From Modicisalibacter tunisiensis (GTDB lineage: Bacteria > Pseudomonadota > Gammaproteobacteria > Pseudomonadales > Halomonadaceae), in contig NZ_JAGXFD010000001.1 in NCBI RefSeq assembly GCF_020148005.1, positions 1,484,556 through 1,548,555 of the forward strand: 64,000 nucleotides of DNA, given 5' to 3'. The notes beneath the pieces were generated by a model, which was not told the origin of the DNA, did not search any database, and was given only the letters and a program-made list of their open reading frames with translations. The position numbers and the translations under genes were made by a program. Of this stretch, positions 32,389 through 42,285 are shown in pieces. Position 1 is the stretch's first letter. Every line of letters begins with the position of its first letter.

Positions 32389-33588
32389 TCACTGGCGGCG
32401 TTCGATGAAGGCACGCAGGCGCCGGGCGGCCTCGGCCGTGGCGTCGGCCTCGGCGACCAGCGCCAGGCGCAGGCGTCCGGCGCCGGGGTTGCCGCTCACG
32501 CCGTCGCGGGACATGTAGCGGCCGGGCAGCACGCTGACGTGTTCCTCGGCGAACAGCGCACGGGTGAAGGCCTCGTCGTCGCCGCCCGGGACCGCCGGCC
32601 ACAGGTAGAAGCTCGCCTGCGGCGCGGGGAAGTCCAGCACCGGCGCGAGGATCTCGGTGACGGCGGCGAACGTCTCGCGGTAGGCGTCGCGGTTGGCGCG
32701 CACGTGGCTCTCGTCGTTCCAGGCGACGATCGAGGCCTTCTGCACCTGCAGCGGCATGGCGCAGCCGTGATAGGTGCGGTAGCGCTTGAAGGGCGCGATC
32801 AGCTCGGCGTCGCCGGCGACGAAGCCGGAGCGCAGCCCCGGCAGGTTGGAACGCTTGGACAGCGAATGGAAGACGATGCAGCGCCGGTAGTCGTCGCGGC
32901 CCAGCGTCCGGCAGGCCTCGAGCAGCCCCGGCGGTGGTGCGGTCTCGTCCAGGTAGAGTTCGGAGTAGCACTCGTCGGAGGCGATCAGGAAGTCATGCTC
33001 GTCGGCCAGCGCGATCAGCCGCCGGAAGTCGGCCAGCGGCGTCACCGCGCCGGTGGGGTTGCCCGGCGAGCAGACGAAGACCAGCTGCACCTCGCGCCAG
33101 ACCTCGGCCGGCACGGCGTCGAGGTCGGGGCGGAAGTCGTTGGCGGCGGTGCAGTCGAGATACAGCGGCGTGCCGCCGGCCAGCAGGGTCGCGCCCTCGT
33201 AGATCTGGTAGAAGGGGTTGGGCATCGCCACCTTCGCCGGGCGCGAGCGATCGAGGGCGGCCTGGACGAAGGCGAAGATCGCCTCGCGGGTGCCGTTGAC
33301 CGGCAGCACGTGGCGCTCTGGGTCGAGGCTGCCCGGCGCCAGGCCGAAGCGCCGCGTTGCCCAGCCGGCGAGGGTCTCGCGCAGCTCGGGCAGCCCGGCG
33401 GTGGCCGGGTAGCGGGCGACGTCGCCCTGGTGGCGGGCGAGCGCCTCGAGCACCGCCGCGGGCGGCGCGTGCTGCGGCTCGCCGATGGTCAGCGGAATCG
33501 GCGACCGATCGGGAGGCGTCACGCCGGCCTTGAGCGCGGCGAGCTTCTCGAAGGGGTAGGGCTTGAGCGCGTCGAGATTGGGATTCAT
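32389..33588 (-). CDS. dapC: Succinyldiaminopimelate transaminase
   Basis: DapC makes N-succinyl-LL-diaminopimelate by PLP-dependent transamination. The 399-residue class I/II aminotransferase shows the PLP Lys in SLSKRSNLPGLRSGF, the CSPGNPTGAVT segment and SDECYSELY. The length and the position between glnD and dapD match Pseudomonas DapC. ATG at 33588 begins MNPNLDALKPYPFEKL, the usual start. Confidence 0.95.
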   Translation of the reverse strand: MNPNLDALKPYPFEKLAALKAGVTPPDRSPIPLTIGEPQHAPPAAVLEALARHQGDVARYPATAGLPELRETLAGWATRRFGLAPGSLDPERHVLPVNGTREAIFAFVQAALDRSRPAKVAMPNPFYQIYEGATLLAGGTPLYLDCTAANDFRPDLDAVPAEVWREVQLVFVCSPGNPTGAVTPLADFRRLIALADEHDFLIASDECYSELYLDETAPPPGLLEACRTLGRDDYRRCIVFHSLSKRSNLPGLRSGFVAGDAELIAPFKRYRTYHGCAMPLQVQKASIVAWNDESHVRANRDAYRETFAAVTEILAPVLDFPAPQASFYLWPAVPGGDDEAFTRALFAEEHVSVLPGRYMSRDGVSGNPGAGRLRLALVAEADATAEAARRLRAFIERRQ

Positions 33589-33698
33589 GGGGTGCCAGCG
33601 GCCCGGCGAGCGGGCGAATGTCATTATGAGTGCCGTGCGGCGCGAAGCCACCGATTATAGGGAAGCTGCGGGACCCCCTCAAATGCTTGGGGCCGGTG

Positions 33699-36374
33699 TC
33701 ACACGTCGAGGGTCTCGCACAGCCGGCGGCGCAGCTCGGCCTGGCGCTCGGGGTCGGTGAGCGGCTCGCCGTTCTTGTCGGTGATGAAGAACACGTCCTC
33801 GACGCGCTCGCCGAGGGTGGCGATCTTGGCCGCCGAGAGGGCGATGTGCTGTTCCATGAAGATCCGCCCCACGCGGGCCAGCAGCCCCGGACGGTCGGGG
33901 GCGATCAGCTCCAGCATGGTACGGGCGTTGGTGCCGTCGGGCTCGATCAGCACCTGGGTGGGCACGCGGAAGTGCTTGAGCTGGCGCGGCGTGTGGCGGT
34001 TGACGATCTGCGGGTAGTCGTCCGGGTCGTCGAGTTCCTCGATCAGGTGCTCGCGGATGCGCTCGAGACGGGCGGGCTCACGGATCGGCTCGTTGTTGTC
34101 GTCGAGCACGATGAAGGTGTTGAGCGTGCGGTTGTTGCTCGAGGTGGCGATGCGCGCGTCGTGGATCGACAGGTCGAGCTGGTCGAGCGCCGCGGCGGTG
34201 GCGGCGAACAGGTCGTCCACCGAGGGGGTGTGGATGAATACCTTGGTGCCGCCCTCGCTGGTGCCCTCGGCCGGCGCGCTGACCAGCACCATGGGCAGCT
34301 CGGAGCCGCCGTGGGCGAGGATGCCCTGGGTGTGCCAGGCGATCTCGCTGGGGGCGTACTGCACGAAGTAGTCGTCGCCGAGGGTGTCCCAGAGCGCCTC
34401 GACGCGGTCCGCGTCGACGCCCAGGGTGCGCAGCAGGGCCAGGGCCTCGGTGCGCGTCTCGCGGATCCAGTCGTCGCGGTCGATGGGGTTTTCCAGGCCG
34501 CGCCGCAGGGCGCGCTTGGTCTCGCTGTGCAGCTGACGCAGCAGGGCGGCGCGCCAACCGTTCCACAGCGAGGGGTTGGTGGCGGTGATGTCGGCGACGG
34601 TAAGCACGTAGAGGTAGTCGAGGTGCACCTCGTCGCGCATCTGGCCGGCGAACTCGCGGATCACGTCCGGGTCGGAGATGTCGCGCTTCTGCGCGGTCTT
34701 CGACATCAGCAGGTGGTGTTCGACCAGCCAGGCGACCAGGCGGGTGTCGCGGGGCGACAGGCCGTGGCGCTCGGCGAAGTCGGTGACCAGGCCGGCGCCG
34801 ATGTGCGAATGATCGCCGCCCTGGCCCTTGCCGATGTCGTGGAAGAGCCCGGCGATCCACAGCAGTTCCAGCTTGGGCAGCTGGTGGACCAGGGTGGCCG
34901 CGACCGGAAAGTCCTGGCGGCCCTCGGGCTCGCGGAAGCGCTGGATGAAGGTCAGCAGGCGCAGGGTGTGGGCGTCCACCGTGTAGAGGTGGAAGAGGTC
35001 GTGCTGCATCAGCCCTACCGCCTGGCCGAACTCGGGCAGGTACTTGCCGAGGATGCCGTAGCGGTTCATGCGGCGCAGCTGGCGGGCCACGTTGCCGCCG
35101 CTGCGCAGCAGCTCCATGAACAGGCTCTGGTGGCGCAGGTCGTCGCGGAAGCCTTCGTCGATCAGGTGGCGGTGGTCGCGGATCAGGCGAATGGTCGCGG
35201 CACGCACGCCCTCGATCTCGGGGTGCTGGGCCATCAGCAGGAACAGCTCGAGCAGCGCGCCGGGGCGGCGCAGGAAGACGCGGGGATGACGCGCCTGGAT
35301 ATAGCCGCCCTTGACCTCGAAGCGGGCGTTGAGCGGCCGGGTCTCGAGCACCTCGGCGGCGCGCAGGATCATCTCGTCGAAATGCTGCAGCAGCATGTCG
35401 TTGAGCCCGGCCAGCGCGGTGACGTGGCGATAGTAGCGCTTCATGAACTGCTCGACGCCCAGCCGCCCCGGCGAGTCGTGGTAGCCGAACAGCTCGGCAA
35501 TGGCCCGCTGGTGGTCGAACAGCAGGCGGTCCTCGGCGCGCCCGGTGAGCATGTGCAGGGCGTAGCGCACCTGCCACAGGAAGGCCTGGCCCTGGCTGAG
35601 GATGCGCAGCTCGGCATCGTTCATGAAGCCCTGGGCGACCACCTCCTCGTAGCGCAGCGGGCCGAAGTAGCGCTTGGCAACCCAGCCGATCATCTGGATG
35701 TCGCGGAGCCCGCCGGGCGAGCTCTTGAGGTTGGGCTCGAGCTGGTATTCGGAGTTGTTGTGCTTGTAGTGACGGGCGATCTGCTCCTGCCACTTGGCCT
35801 CGAAGAACTGATCCGGCGGCCACATGTGCGCGCTCGACAGGCGTTCGCCCATCGCCGTGCGCAGCCGCTCGGGGCCGGCCAGGGTGCGCGTCTCGAGCAG
35901 GTTGGTGATCACCGTGACATCGTTGCGGGCCTCGCGTTCGCAGTCAGCCAGCGAGCGCACGCTGTGCCCGATCTCCAGGCCGATGTCCCAGAGGAAGGTG
36001 ATGAAGGCGGTCAGCGGTTCACGGTAGGGGGTGTCGTCGTCGCGCTCGAGCAGCAGCAGCAGGTCGATGTCGGAGTGTGGATGCAGCTCGCCGCGGCCAT
36101 AGCCGCCCACCGCCAGCAGGGCCACGCCGTCGTCGGGCCAGGCGTGGTGCTCCCAGGCGATGGCCAGCAGCCGGTCCAGGCACCAGGCGCGCCCGTGGAC
36201 CAGATCGCGGATGTCGGCGCCGGCCCGGAAGCGGGCGTCCAGGCGCTCCTGGATCTCGCGCAGCGCCTGCTTGTAGACCGGAATCGGCGAGCGGCTGGTG
36301 TCGAGCGCGGCGCAGAACGCCGTGGCGTCGAACAGCGTCTCGTCCGGAACGAAGCGGTAGTGGTGCAGCAGCAT
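33699..36374 (-). CDS. glnD: Bifunctional PII uridylyltransferase / uridylyl-removing enzyme
   Basis: GlnD senses glutamine and adds or removes UMP on PII proteins, setting glutamine synthetase activity and nitrogen gene expression. The 891-residue protein has the nucleotidyltransferase motif GGYGRGEL (90-97) with SDID (101-104), an HD hydrolase domain with LFHDIGKGQGGDHS, and two C-terminal ACT domains. Length is nearly the same as E. coli GlnD (890). It follows map by 44 bases on the same strand. Confidence 0.97.
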   Translation of the reverse strand: MLLHHYRFVPDETLFDATAFCAALDTSRSPIPVYKQALREIQERLDARFRAGADIRDLVHGRAWCLDRLLAIAWEHHAWPDDGVALLAVGGYGRGELHPHSDIDLLLLLERDDDTPYREPLTAFITFLWDIGLEIGHSVRSLADCEREARNDVTVITNLLETRTLAGPERLRTAMGERLSSAHMWPPDQFFEAKWQEQIARHYKHNNSEYQLEPNLKSSPGGLRDIQMIGWVAKRYFGPLRYEEVVAQGFMNDAELRILSQGQAFLWQVRYALHMLTGRAEDRLLFDHQRAIAELFGYHDSPGRLGVEQFMKRYYRHVTALAGLNDMLLQHFDEMILRAAEVLETRPLNARFEVKGGYIQARHPRVFLRRPGALLELFLLMAQHPEIEGVRAATIRLIRDHRHLIDEGFRDDLRHQSLFMELLRSGGNVARQLRRMNRYGILGKYLPEFGQAVGLMQHDLFHLYTVDAHTLRLLTFIQRFREPEGRQDFPVAATLVHQLPKLELLWIAGLFHDIGKGQGGDHSHIGAGLVTDFAERHGLSPRDTRLVAWLVEHHLLMSKTAQKRDISDPDVIREFAGQMRDEVHLDYLYVLTVADITATNPSLWNGWRAALLRQLHSETKRALRRGLENPIDRDDWIRETRTEALALLRTLGVDADRVEALWDTLGDDYFVQYAPSEIAWHTQGILAHGGSELPMVLVSAPAEGTSEGGTKVFIHTPSVDDLFAATAAALDQLDLSIHDARIATSSNNRTLNTFIVLDDNNEPIREPARLERIREHLIEELDDPDDYPQIVNRHTPRQLKHFRVPTQVLIEPDGTNARTMLELIAPDRPGLLARVGRIFMEQHIALSAAKIATLGERVEDVFFITDKNGEPLTDPERQAELRRRLCETLDV

Positions 36375-36418
36375 GCGCGATGGCTCTCCGAAGCTGGCGG
36401 CGCGGCGCGTGTGGCGGG

Positions 36419-37210
36419 TCAGCCCTGAAGGAAGGAGAGGTCTTCCTCGGGGCGGGCGGTCAGCACCTCGACGCCGGTGGCGGTGACCACCAGGGTGTGC
36501 TCCCACTGCGCGGATAGGCTCTTGTCGCGGGTCACCGCCGTCCAGCCGTCGCGCAGCACCTTGGTGCGATAGCCGCCGGCGTTGATCATCGGCTCGATGG
36601 TAAAGCACATGCCCTCGGCGAGTGCGATGTCGGCCTCGGGGGCGTAGCCGTCGTAGTGCAGTACCTGCGGTTCCTCGTGGAAGACGCTGCCGATGCCGTG
36701 GCCGCAGAAGTCGCGCACCACCGAATAGCCGTTGGCTTCGGCATGCTGCTGGATGACGCGACCGATCTCGGAGAGCCGGGTGCCGGGGCGGACCAGTGCC
36801 ATGCTCTTGTACAGGCACTCCTGGGTGACGCGGCACAGTCGCTCACCCTGGATGCTCTCGCCGATCACGTACATCTTGCTGGAGTCGCCGTGGTAGCCGT
36901 CGGCGGTCTTGACGGTGACATCGATGTTCATGATGTCGCCTTTCCTGAGGGTCTTGCCGTCGTCGGGGATGCCGTGACACACCACATGGTTGATCGAGGT
37001 GCAGATCGACTTGGGGAAGCCGTGGTAGTTGAGCGGTGCGGGCACCGAGCCCAGCTCGTTGACAATGAAGTCGTGGCACAGGCGGTCAAGTTCGCCGGTG
37101 CTGACGCCGGCACGTACGTGCTGGTCGAGCAGCGCGAAGACGGCGGCGGCCTGTCGGCCGGCCTCGCGCATCTTGATGATTTCGTCGGGAGTCTTGATGG
37201 AAGCGTTCAT
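36419..37210 (-). CDS. map: Methionine aminopeptidase, type I
   Basis: Map removes N-terminal Met from nascent proteins. The 263-residue protein has the pita-bread fold and the five metal ligands: two Asp in NIDVTVKTADGYHGD, His in FCGHGIGSVFHEEP, and two Glu in MCFTIEPM and WEHTLV. It is divergent from rpsB, as in E. coli and Pseudomonas. ATG at 37210 gives the family start; the ribosome-binding site is weak. Confidence 0.97.
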   Translation of the reverse strand: MNASIKTPDEIIKMREAGRQAAAVFALLDQHVRAGVSTGELDRLCHDFIVNELGSVPAPLNYHGFPKSICTSINHVVCHGIPDDGKTLRKGDIMNIDVTVKTADGYHGDSSKMYVIGESIQGERLCRVTQECLYKSMALVRPGTRLSEIGRVIQQHAEANGYSVVRDFCGHGIGSVFHEEPQVLHYDGYAPEADIALAEGMCFTIEPMINAGGYRTKVLRDGWTAVTRDKSLSAQWEHTLVVTATGVEVLTARPEEDLSFLQG

Positions 37211-37262
37211 GGAATCTCGAATCGGGAGCGTGGGGAAGCCCGCGTGGCGCGGGGCCATCGGC

Positions 37263-37291
37263 TTCATTCTGGCATCATTCTATGGTATAAA
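37263..37291 (+). promoter_or_regulatory. Probable rpsB promoter
   Basis: TTCATT (37263-37268), a 17-base spacer and TATAAA (37286-37291). The -10 is good, the -35 weak. It would give a leader of about 175 bases before rpsB. Confidence 0.45.
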
Positions 37292-37297
37292 GCCGCG

Positions 37298-37473
37298 CGC
37301 TTGACTGCAATCCGCCCGCCGGCGGAGCGCCGTCAGGCGGCAAGTCCATCAAATGCCTGAAAACACACATGTACCGTCACATGGTCCCGGGTGCCGAGGT
37401 CGACGCCGATGCGTGCCGCGGTCGGATCCATGGGGTACATGGAGGCCTAACCCGATTCATCAGGAGACATCCC
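37298..37473 (+). promoter_or_regulatory. rpsB 5' leader, candidate S2 autoregulatory region
   Basis: A leader of about 175 bases with no reading frame of its own, containing several GC-rich paired segments (for example GCCCGCCGGCGGAGC and GGTCGACGCC/ATGCGTGCCGCGGTCGG) and ending CAGGAGACATCCC before the ATG. In gammaproteobacteria S2 represses its own rpsB-tsf mRNA through the leader. The presence here of that control is inferred from position and length only. Confidence 0.4.
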
Positions 37474-38205
37474 ATGGCGCAAGTCAACATGCGCGACCTG
37501 CTCAAGGCGGGCGCCCACTTCGGCCACCAGACCAAGTACTGGAACCCGAAGATGAGCAAGTTCATCTTCGGTGCGCGCAACAAGATTCACATCATCAACC
37601 TCGAGCACACCCTGCCGGCGCTGAACGACGCCATCGGCGTGGTCGAGAAGATGGCTGCCGCCAACAACAAGATCCTGTTCGTCGGCACCAAGCGCGCCGC
37701 CAGCAAGATCATCAAGGAAGAAGCCACCCGCGCGGGTCAGCCGTTTGTCAACCATCGCTGGCTCGGCGGCATGCTGACCAACTACAAGACCATTCGCGTG
37801 TCCATCAAGCGTCTGCGCGAACTGGAAGCGATGCGCGAGGACGGCACCTTCGAGAAGCTGACCAAGAAGGAAGTCCTGATGGCCACCCGCGAGCAGGACA
37901 AGCTCGAGCGGTCCATCGGCGGCATCAAGGACATGGGCGGCCTGCCGGATGCGCTGTTCGTGGTCGACGTCGACCATGAGCGGATTGCCATCAACGAAGC
38001 CAACAAGCTGGGCATCCCGGTCATCGGTGTGGTCGACACCAACTCCGACCCGGACGGCGTCGACTACGTCATCCCGGGCAACGACGACTCCATTCGCGCC
38101 ATCCAGATCTACGTCCAGGCGATCGCCGACGCCTGCGCCAAGGCGAAGGAAGGCCGTCCCGACGAGTTCGTCGAGGTGACCGAGAACAACGAAGTCGCCG
38201 AGTGA
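37474..38205 (+). CDS. rpsB: 30S ribosomal protein S2
   Basis: S2 is a 243-residue small-subunit protein, begins [19 protein letters not shown] and has the conserved [23 protein letters not shown] and [16 protein letters not shown] segments. CAGGAG lies ten bases before the ATG. tsf follows after a hairpin-containing gap of 176 bases. Confidence 0.98.
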   Translation: MAQVNMRDLLKAGAHFGHQTKYWNPKMSKFIFGARNKIHIINLEHTLPALNDAIGVVEKMAAANNKILFVGTKRAASKIIKEEATRAGQPFVNHRWLGGMLTNYKTIRVSIKRLRELEAMREDGTFEKLTKKEVLMATREQDKLERSIGGIKDMGGLPDALFVVDVDHERIAINEANKLGIPVIGVVDTNSDPDGVDYVIPGNDDSIRAIQIYVQAIADACAKAKEGRPDEFVEVTENNEVAE

Positions 38206-38272
38206 TCGCGACGCGCCTATCCTGACTGTCATCCCTGCCGGCCAGACTGGCAGCGCGGACAGCCAGGGCGCG

Positions 38273-38296
38273 CGAAGGGGGCCGCGGCCCCCTTCG
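38273..38296 (+). terminator. Hairpin between rpsB and tsf
   Basis: CGAAGGGGGCC (38273-38283) / GGCCCCCTTCG (38286-38296), a near-continuous 11-bp stem. It probably acts as a partial terminator setting the S2 to EF-Ts ratio, as in E. coli. Confidence 0.65.
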
Positions 38297-38381
38297 TTGC
38301 GCCGCAGCCAGGCGTTTCGCTTCCGGCAGAACTTCTGCCCTTCGTATTATCCGACGTCGAATTTTTCAGAGGTTTACCACC

Positions 38382-39251
38382 ATGGCAGCTATCAGCGCAT
38401 CTCTGGTCAAGGAACTGCGTGAGCGCACCGGGCTCGGCATGATGGAGTGCAAGAAGGCACTCTCCGAGGCGGACGGTGACATCGAGCAGGCCATCGAGAA
38501 CCTGCGCAAGAACTCCGGTCTCAAGGCCGCCAAGAAGGCCGGCCGCACCGCCGCCGAAGGCGCGGTCATCACCCGTGTCGCCGAGGACGGCAGCTACGGC
38601 GTGATGCTCGAGGTCAACTCCGAGACCGACTTCGTGGCCCGTGACGACAACTTCCGCGCCTTCGCCGAGCGCGTGGTCGGCAAGGTCTTCGAGAGCAAGA
38701 GCGAAGACGTCGCCGCCCTGATGGAAGGCGAGCTCGAGGAAGCCCGCGAGCAGCTGGTCCAGAAGATCGGCGAGAACATCAGCGTGCGTCGTGCGGTGGT
38801 CGTCGAGGCCCCGGCCGACGGCGTGGTCGGTGCCTACGTCCACGGCAGCCGCATCGGCGTGCTGACCGTCCTCAAGGGCGGCAACGCCGAGGCGGCCAAG
38901 GACGTCGCCATGCACGTCGCGGCGATCAACCCGGTCGTGGCCCATCCCGAGGACATGCCGCAGGAAGAGCTCGACAAGGAAAAGGCGATCATCCTGGCCC
39001 AGCCGGACATGGCCGGCAAGCCGGAGAACATCGCCGAGAAGATGGTCCAGGGCCGTCTCAAGAAGTACCTGGCCGAGAACAGCCTGACCGAGCAGCCCTT
39101 CGTCAAGGACCCCAACGTCACCGTGGCCGACTATGCCAAGTCGCAGGGTGGCGAGGTGGTCGGCTTCACCCGTTTCGAGGTGGGCGAGGGCATCGAGAAG
39201 GAAGAAGTCGACTTCGCCAAGGAAGTGATGGAACAGGCTCGCCGTAGCTGA
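38382..39251 (+). CDS. tsf: Elongation factor Ts
   Basis: EF-Ts recycles EF-Tu from GDP to GTP form. The 289-residue protein has the N-terminal UBA-like domain with [20 protein letters not shown], the TDFVARD signature, the core subdomains and a C-terminal module ending [12 protein letters not shown]. It is separated from pyrH by another perfect hairpin. Confidence 0.98.
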   Translation: MAAISASLVKELRERTGLGMMECKKALSEADGDIEQAIENLRKNSGLKAAKKAGRTAAEGAVITRVAEDGSYGVMLEVNSETDFVARDDNFRAFAERVVGKVFESKSEDVAALMEGELEEAREQLVQKIGENISVRRAVVVEAPADGVVGAYVHGSRIGVLTVLKGGNAEAAKDVAMHVAAINPVVAHPEDMPQEELDKEKAIILAQPDMAGKPENIAEKMVQGRLKKYLAENSLTEQPFVKDPNVTVADYAKSQGGEVVGFTRFEVGEGIEKEEVDFAKEVMEQARRS

Positions 39252-39273
39252 GGTCCTAGCTTCTGGTTGTCGC

Positions 39274-39299
39274 ATGGCGTGCGCCCAGGCGCACGCCAT
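39274..39299 (+). terminator. Hairpin between tsf and pyrH
   Basis: Perfect 12-bp stem ATGGCGTGCGCC (39274-39285) / GGCGCACGCCAT (39288-39299), then CGTGTAT. No strong T-tract, so partial termination is more likely than full. Confidence 0.6.
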
Positions 39300-39362
39300 C
39301 GTGTATCCGGCCGGTGGATGTCACCGGCAAGCCACATCCCGCCGTTACCAGGAGATTCCCGC

Positions 39363-40124
39363 ATGCCTGTCATTTCCGACCGCAATACGCCGTCACCGGA
39401 ACGCAACAAGAAGTCGAAGTACAAGCGCATCCTCCTCAAGCTCTCCGGCGAGGCACTGATGGGCGACGGCGAGTTCGGCATCGACCCCAAGGTGCTCGAC
39501 CGCATGGCGCTGGAGATCGGCCAGCTGGTCGGCATCGGCGTTCAGGTCGGCATGGTGATCGGCGGCGGCAACCTGTTCCGCGGCGCGGCCCTGCACGCCG
39601 CCGGCATGGAGCGCGTGACCGGTGACCACATGGGCATGCTCGCCACGGTGATGAACGCCCTGGCGATGCGCGACGCCCTGGAACGCTCCAACATCCGTTC
39701 GCGGGTGATGTCGGCGATTCCCATGAGCGGCGTGGTCGAGCATTATGATCGGCGTACGGCGATCCGTTATCTGACCTCGGGCGACGTGGTGATCTTCTCC
39801 GCCGGTACCGGGAACCCGTTCTTCACCACCGATTCCGCGGCCTGCCTGCGCGGTATCGAGATCGATGCCGACGTGGTGGTCAAGGCCACCAAGGTCGACG
39901 GGGTCTACGACAAGGACCCGGTGCTGCATCCCGATGCCGTCAAGTACGAGCGCCTGGGTTATGACGAGGCCCTCGACCGCAAGCTGGGCGTGATGGATTT
40001 GACCGCCATCTGCCTGGTACGGGACCATGACATGCCGGTCCGCGTGTTCGACATGACCAAGCCCGGAGCGTTGCTCAACCTGGTCGTGGGTGGTAAGGAA
40101 GGAACGCTGATAGACAGAGGTTGA
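39363..40124 (+). CDS. pyrH: UMP kinase
   Basis: PyrH phosphorylates UMP to UDP. The 253-residue amino-acid-kinase-fold protein has [11 protein letters not shown], the glycine loop [12 protein letters not shown], and [13 protein letters not shown]. An N-terminal extension of about 15 Lys/Arg/Pro-rich residues precedes the core. ATG at 39363 follows CAGGAG. frr begins four bases after its stop. Confidence 0.97.
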   Translation: MPVISDRNTPSPERNKKSKYKRILLKLSGEALMGDGEFGIDPKVLDRMALEIGQLVGIGVQVGMVIGGGNLFRGAALHAAGMERVTGDHMGMLATVMNALAMRDALERSNIRSRVMSAIPMSGVVEHYDRRTAIRYLTSGDVVIFSAGTGNPFFTTDSAACLRGIEIDADVVVKATKVDGVYDKDPVLHPDAVKYERLGYDEALDRKLGVMDLTAICLVRDHDMPVRVFDMTKPGALLNLVVGGKEGTLIDRG

Positions 40125-40128
40125 AACC

Positions 40129-40686
40129 GTGATCAACGAGATCAAGCAGGATGCGGAAACCCGCATGAAGAAGAGCCTGGAATCGCTGCAGGCCCACTTC
40201 CACAAGATTCGTACCGGGCGCGCCCACCCGAGCATCCTGGACGCGGTGACCGTGGAGTACTACGGCTCGCAGATGCCGATCAATCAGGTGGCCAACGTCA
40301 ACGTCGAGGATGCCCGGACCCTCGCCGTCGTGCCCTGGGAAAAGAGCATGGTGCCCAAGGTCGAGAAGGCGATCATGACCGCCGACCTGGGCCTCAATCC
40401 GGCCACGGCCGGCACGGTGATCCGCGTGCCGATGCCGCCGCTGACCGAGGAGACACGCCGCAACTACATCAAGCAGGCGCGCGGCGAGGCCGAAACCGCC
40501 CGCGTGGCGGTGCGCAACGTGCGGCGCGATGCCAATGCCGACATCAAGGCGCTGCTCAAGGAAAAGGAAATCACCGAGGATGAAGAGCACCAGGGCGAGG
40601 ACGCCATCCAGAAGCTGACCGACAAGTACGTCGCCGAGATCGACAAGCTGCTGGAAACCAAGGAACACGACCTGCTGCAGGTGTGA
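40129..40686 (+). CDS. frr: Ribosome recycling factor (GTG start)
   Basis: RRF splits the post-termination ribosome with EF-G. The 185-residue protein begins with a GTG codon ([18 protein letters not shown] in the frame), preceded by AGAGG; no ATG is closer. The conserved [11 protein letters not shown] and [16 protein letters not shown] segments are present. It lies four bases after pyrH and is followed by a strong hairpin. Confidence 0.97.
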   Translation: MINEIKQDAETRMKKSLESLQAHFHKIRTGRAHPSILDAVTVEYYGSQMPINQVANVNVEDARTLAVVPWEKSMVPKVEKAIMTADLGLNPATAGTVIRVPMPPLTEETRRNYIKQARGEAETARVAVRNVRRDANADIKALLKEKEITEDEEHQGEDAIQKLTDKYVAEIDKLLETKEHDLLQV

Positions 40687-40692
40687 GCCGTG

Positions 40693-40714
40693 CCCGGGCG
40701 GCGTGCCGCCCGGG
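40693..40714 (+). terminator. Hairpin after frr
   Basis: Perfect 10-bp stem CCCGGGCGGC (40693-40702) / GCCGCCCGGG (40705-40714), followed by AGCCCCTTTCC. Probably a partial terminator before uppS. Confidence 0.6.
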
Positions 40715-40741
40715 AGCCCCTTTCCTCCCGCGTGAGAGACC

Positions 40742-41485
40742 ATGAGTTCACCGCAGTCATCCAACCTGCCGCGCCACGTGGCGATCATCATGGACGGCAA
40801 CAACCGCTGGGCACGCGCGCGGGGCCTGTCCGGCGTGCGCGGGCACCGGGCCGGTGTCGAGTCGGTCCGGGCGGTGATCCGGCGCGCGGCCGAGCGCGGC
40901 GTCGAGACGCTGACCCTGTTTGCCTTCTCCAGCGAGAACTGGAAGCGTCCGCCCGCCGAGGTGCGGGCGCTGATGGAGCTGTTCCTGCGGGTACTCAAGC
41001 GCGAGGTCGGCAAGCTGCATGAGCATGGCATCCGGTTGAGCGTGATCGGCGAGCGGGAGCGCTTCTCGAACACCATTCAGCAGTACATCGCCCAGGCCGA
41101 GTCGCTGACCCACGACAACCGCGGGCTGCACCTGATCATCGCTGCCAACTACGGCGGGCAGCGCGACATCGCCCTGGCGGCGCGGCGCCTGGCCGAGCGG
41201 GTCGAGGACGGCGAGCTCGAGGCCGGGCAGATCGACGAGCACGCGCTCGACGAGGAGATCGGTCGGTTCAGCGCGCCGCCGGTCGACCTGTGCATTCGCA
41301 CCAGCGGCGAACAGCGCATCTCCAATTTCCTGCTCTGGCAACTGGCCTATGCCGAGCTTTTCTTCTCGCCGCGTCTGTGGCCCGACTTCGGGGGGGATGC
41401 CTTCGACGAGGCGCTCGATGATTTCGCGCATCGCCAGCGGCGCTTCGGCATGACCCAGGAACAGATTGAGGCACAGGGTGCTTAA
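40742..41485 (+). CDS. uppS: Undecaprenyl diphosphate synthase (cis-prenyltransferase)
   Basis: UppS makes the C55 isoprenoid carrier for cell-wall synthesis. The 247-residue protein has the catalytic Asp in IIMDGNNRWA (Asp18), the FAFSSENWKRP segment and the C-terminal LCIRTSGEQRISNFLLWQ and ELFFSPRLWPDF motifs. Its end overlaps cdsA by eight bases. Confidence 0.97.
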   Translation: MSSPQSSNLPRHVAIIMDGNNRWARARGLSGVRGHRAGVESVRAVIRRAAERGVETLTLFAFSSENWKRPPAEVRALMELFLRVLKREVGKLHEHGIRLSVIGERERFSNTIQQYIAQAESLTHDNRGLHLIIAANYGGQRDIALAARRLAERVEDGELEAGQIDEHALDEEIGRFSAPPVDLCIRTSGEQRISNFLLWQLAYAELFFSPRLWPDFGGDAFDEALDDFAHRQRRFGMTQEQIEAQGA

Positions 41486-42275
41486 GCAACGGATCCTTAC
41501 CGCCGTCATTCTCGCTCCGCTGATGCTGGCCGGCCTGTTCGGCCTGTCCGGTACGCCCTTCGCGCTGTTCACCGGGGCCGTCGTGCTGCTCGCCGGCTGG
41601 GAGTGGGCCAACCTCTCCGGCGTCGCCGCCCCGCTGGGGCGGCTGGGCTATCTGGCGGTGATCGCCGTGCTGATGCTGGCCGGCTGGCAGACCGGCGCGG
41701 TGGCGGCGGCCTGGCCGCTGTGGCTGGCGCTCGGCGGCTGGTTGCTGAGCTTCTACTGGGTCGCCGGGTATCCCGAGCGCGGCTGGCAGTGGCGCTCGTC
41801 GCCGGCCCGCCTGCTGACTGGGCTCTGGGTGCTGGTGCCCTGCTGGGCGGGGCTCGTGCAGCTGCGCGCCAGCGGTGCCGAGTGGCTGCTCTACGTGCTG
41901 CTGCTGGTCTGGCTGGCGGACATCGGTGCCTATTTCGCCGGGCGGCGCTTCGGCCGCCACAAGCTGGCGCCCCGGGTCAGCCCCGGCAAGTCGTGGGAAG
42001 GCGTCTACGGCGGCATGGCGGTGACCGTGCTGCTGGCCCTGGGCTATGCCCTGGGGCTGGCGCTGCCGCTCGGCGAGAGCCTGTGGCTGGTGCTGATCAC
42101 CCTGGTGGTGACGCTGGCCTCGGTGCTCGGCGACCTGCTCGAGAGCCTGTTCAAGCGCTGGCGGGGCATCAAGGATTCCGGGCGCCTGCTGCCGGGGCAT
42201 GGCGGCATCCTCGATCGCATCGACAGCCTCACCGCGGCCGTGCCGCTGTTCGCGCTGCTCAAGCTGTGGCAGTGA
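41478..42275 (+). CDS. cdsA: CDP-diglyceride synthase (GTG start)
   Basis: CdsA activates phosphatidate with CTP, the entry to all phospholipids. The 265-residue protein has about seven to eight membrane helices and the family signature near the C-terminus ([21 protein letters not shown] with [12 protein letters not shown]). The most likely start is GTG at 41478 ([14 protein letters not shown]), preceded by GAGG; it overlaps the uppS stop by eight bases, suggesting translational coupling. A TTG twelve bases upstream is the alternative. Confidence 0.94.
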   Translation: MLKQRILTAVILAPLMLAGLFGLSGTPFALFTGAVVLLAGWEWANLSGVAAPLGRLGYLAVIAVLMLAGWQTGAVAAAWPLWLALGGWLLSFYWVAGYPERGWQWRSSPARLLTGLWVLVPCWAGLVQLRASGAEWLLYVLLLVWLADIGAYFAGRRFGRHKLAPRVSPGKSWEGVYGGMAVTVLLALGYALGLALPLGESLWLVLITLVVTLASVLGDLLESLFKRWRGIKDSGRLLPGHGGILDRIDSLTAAVPLFALLKLWQ

Positions 42276-42285
42276 GGAGGCCCTG

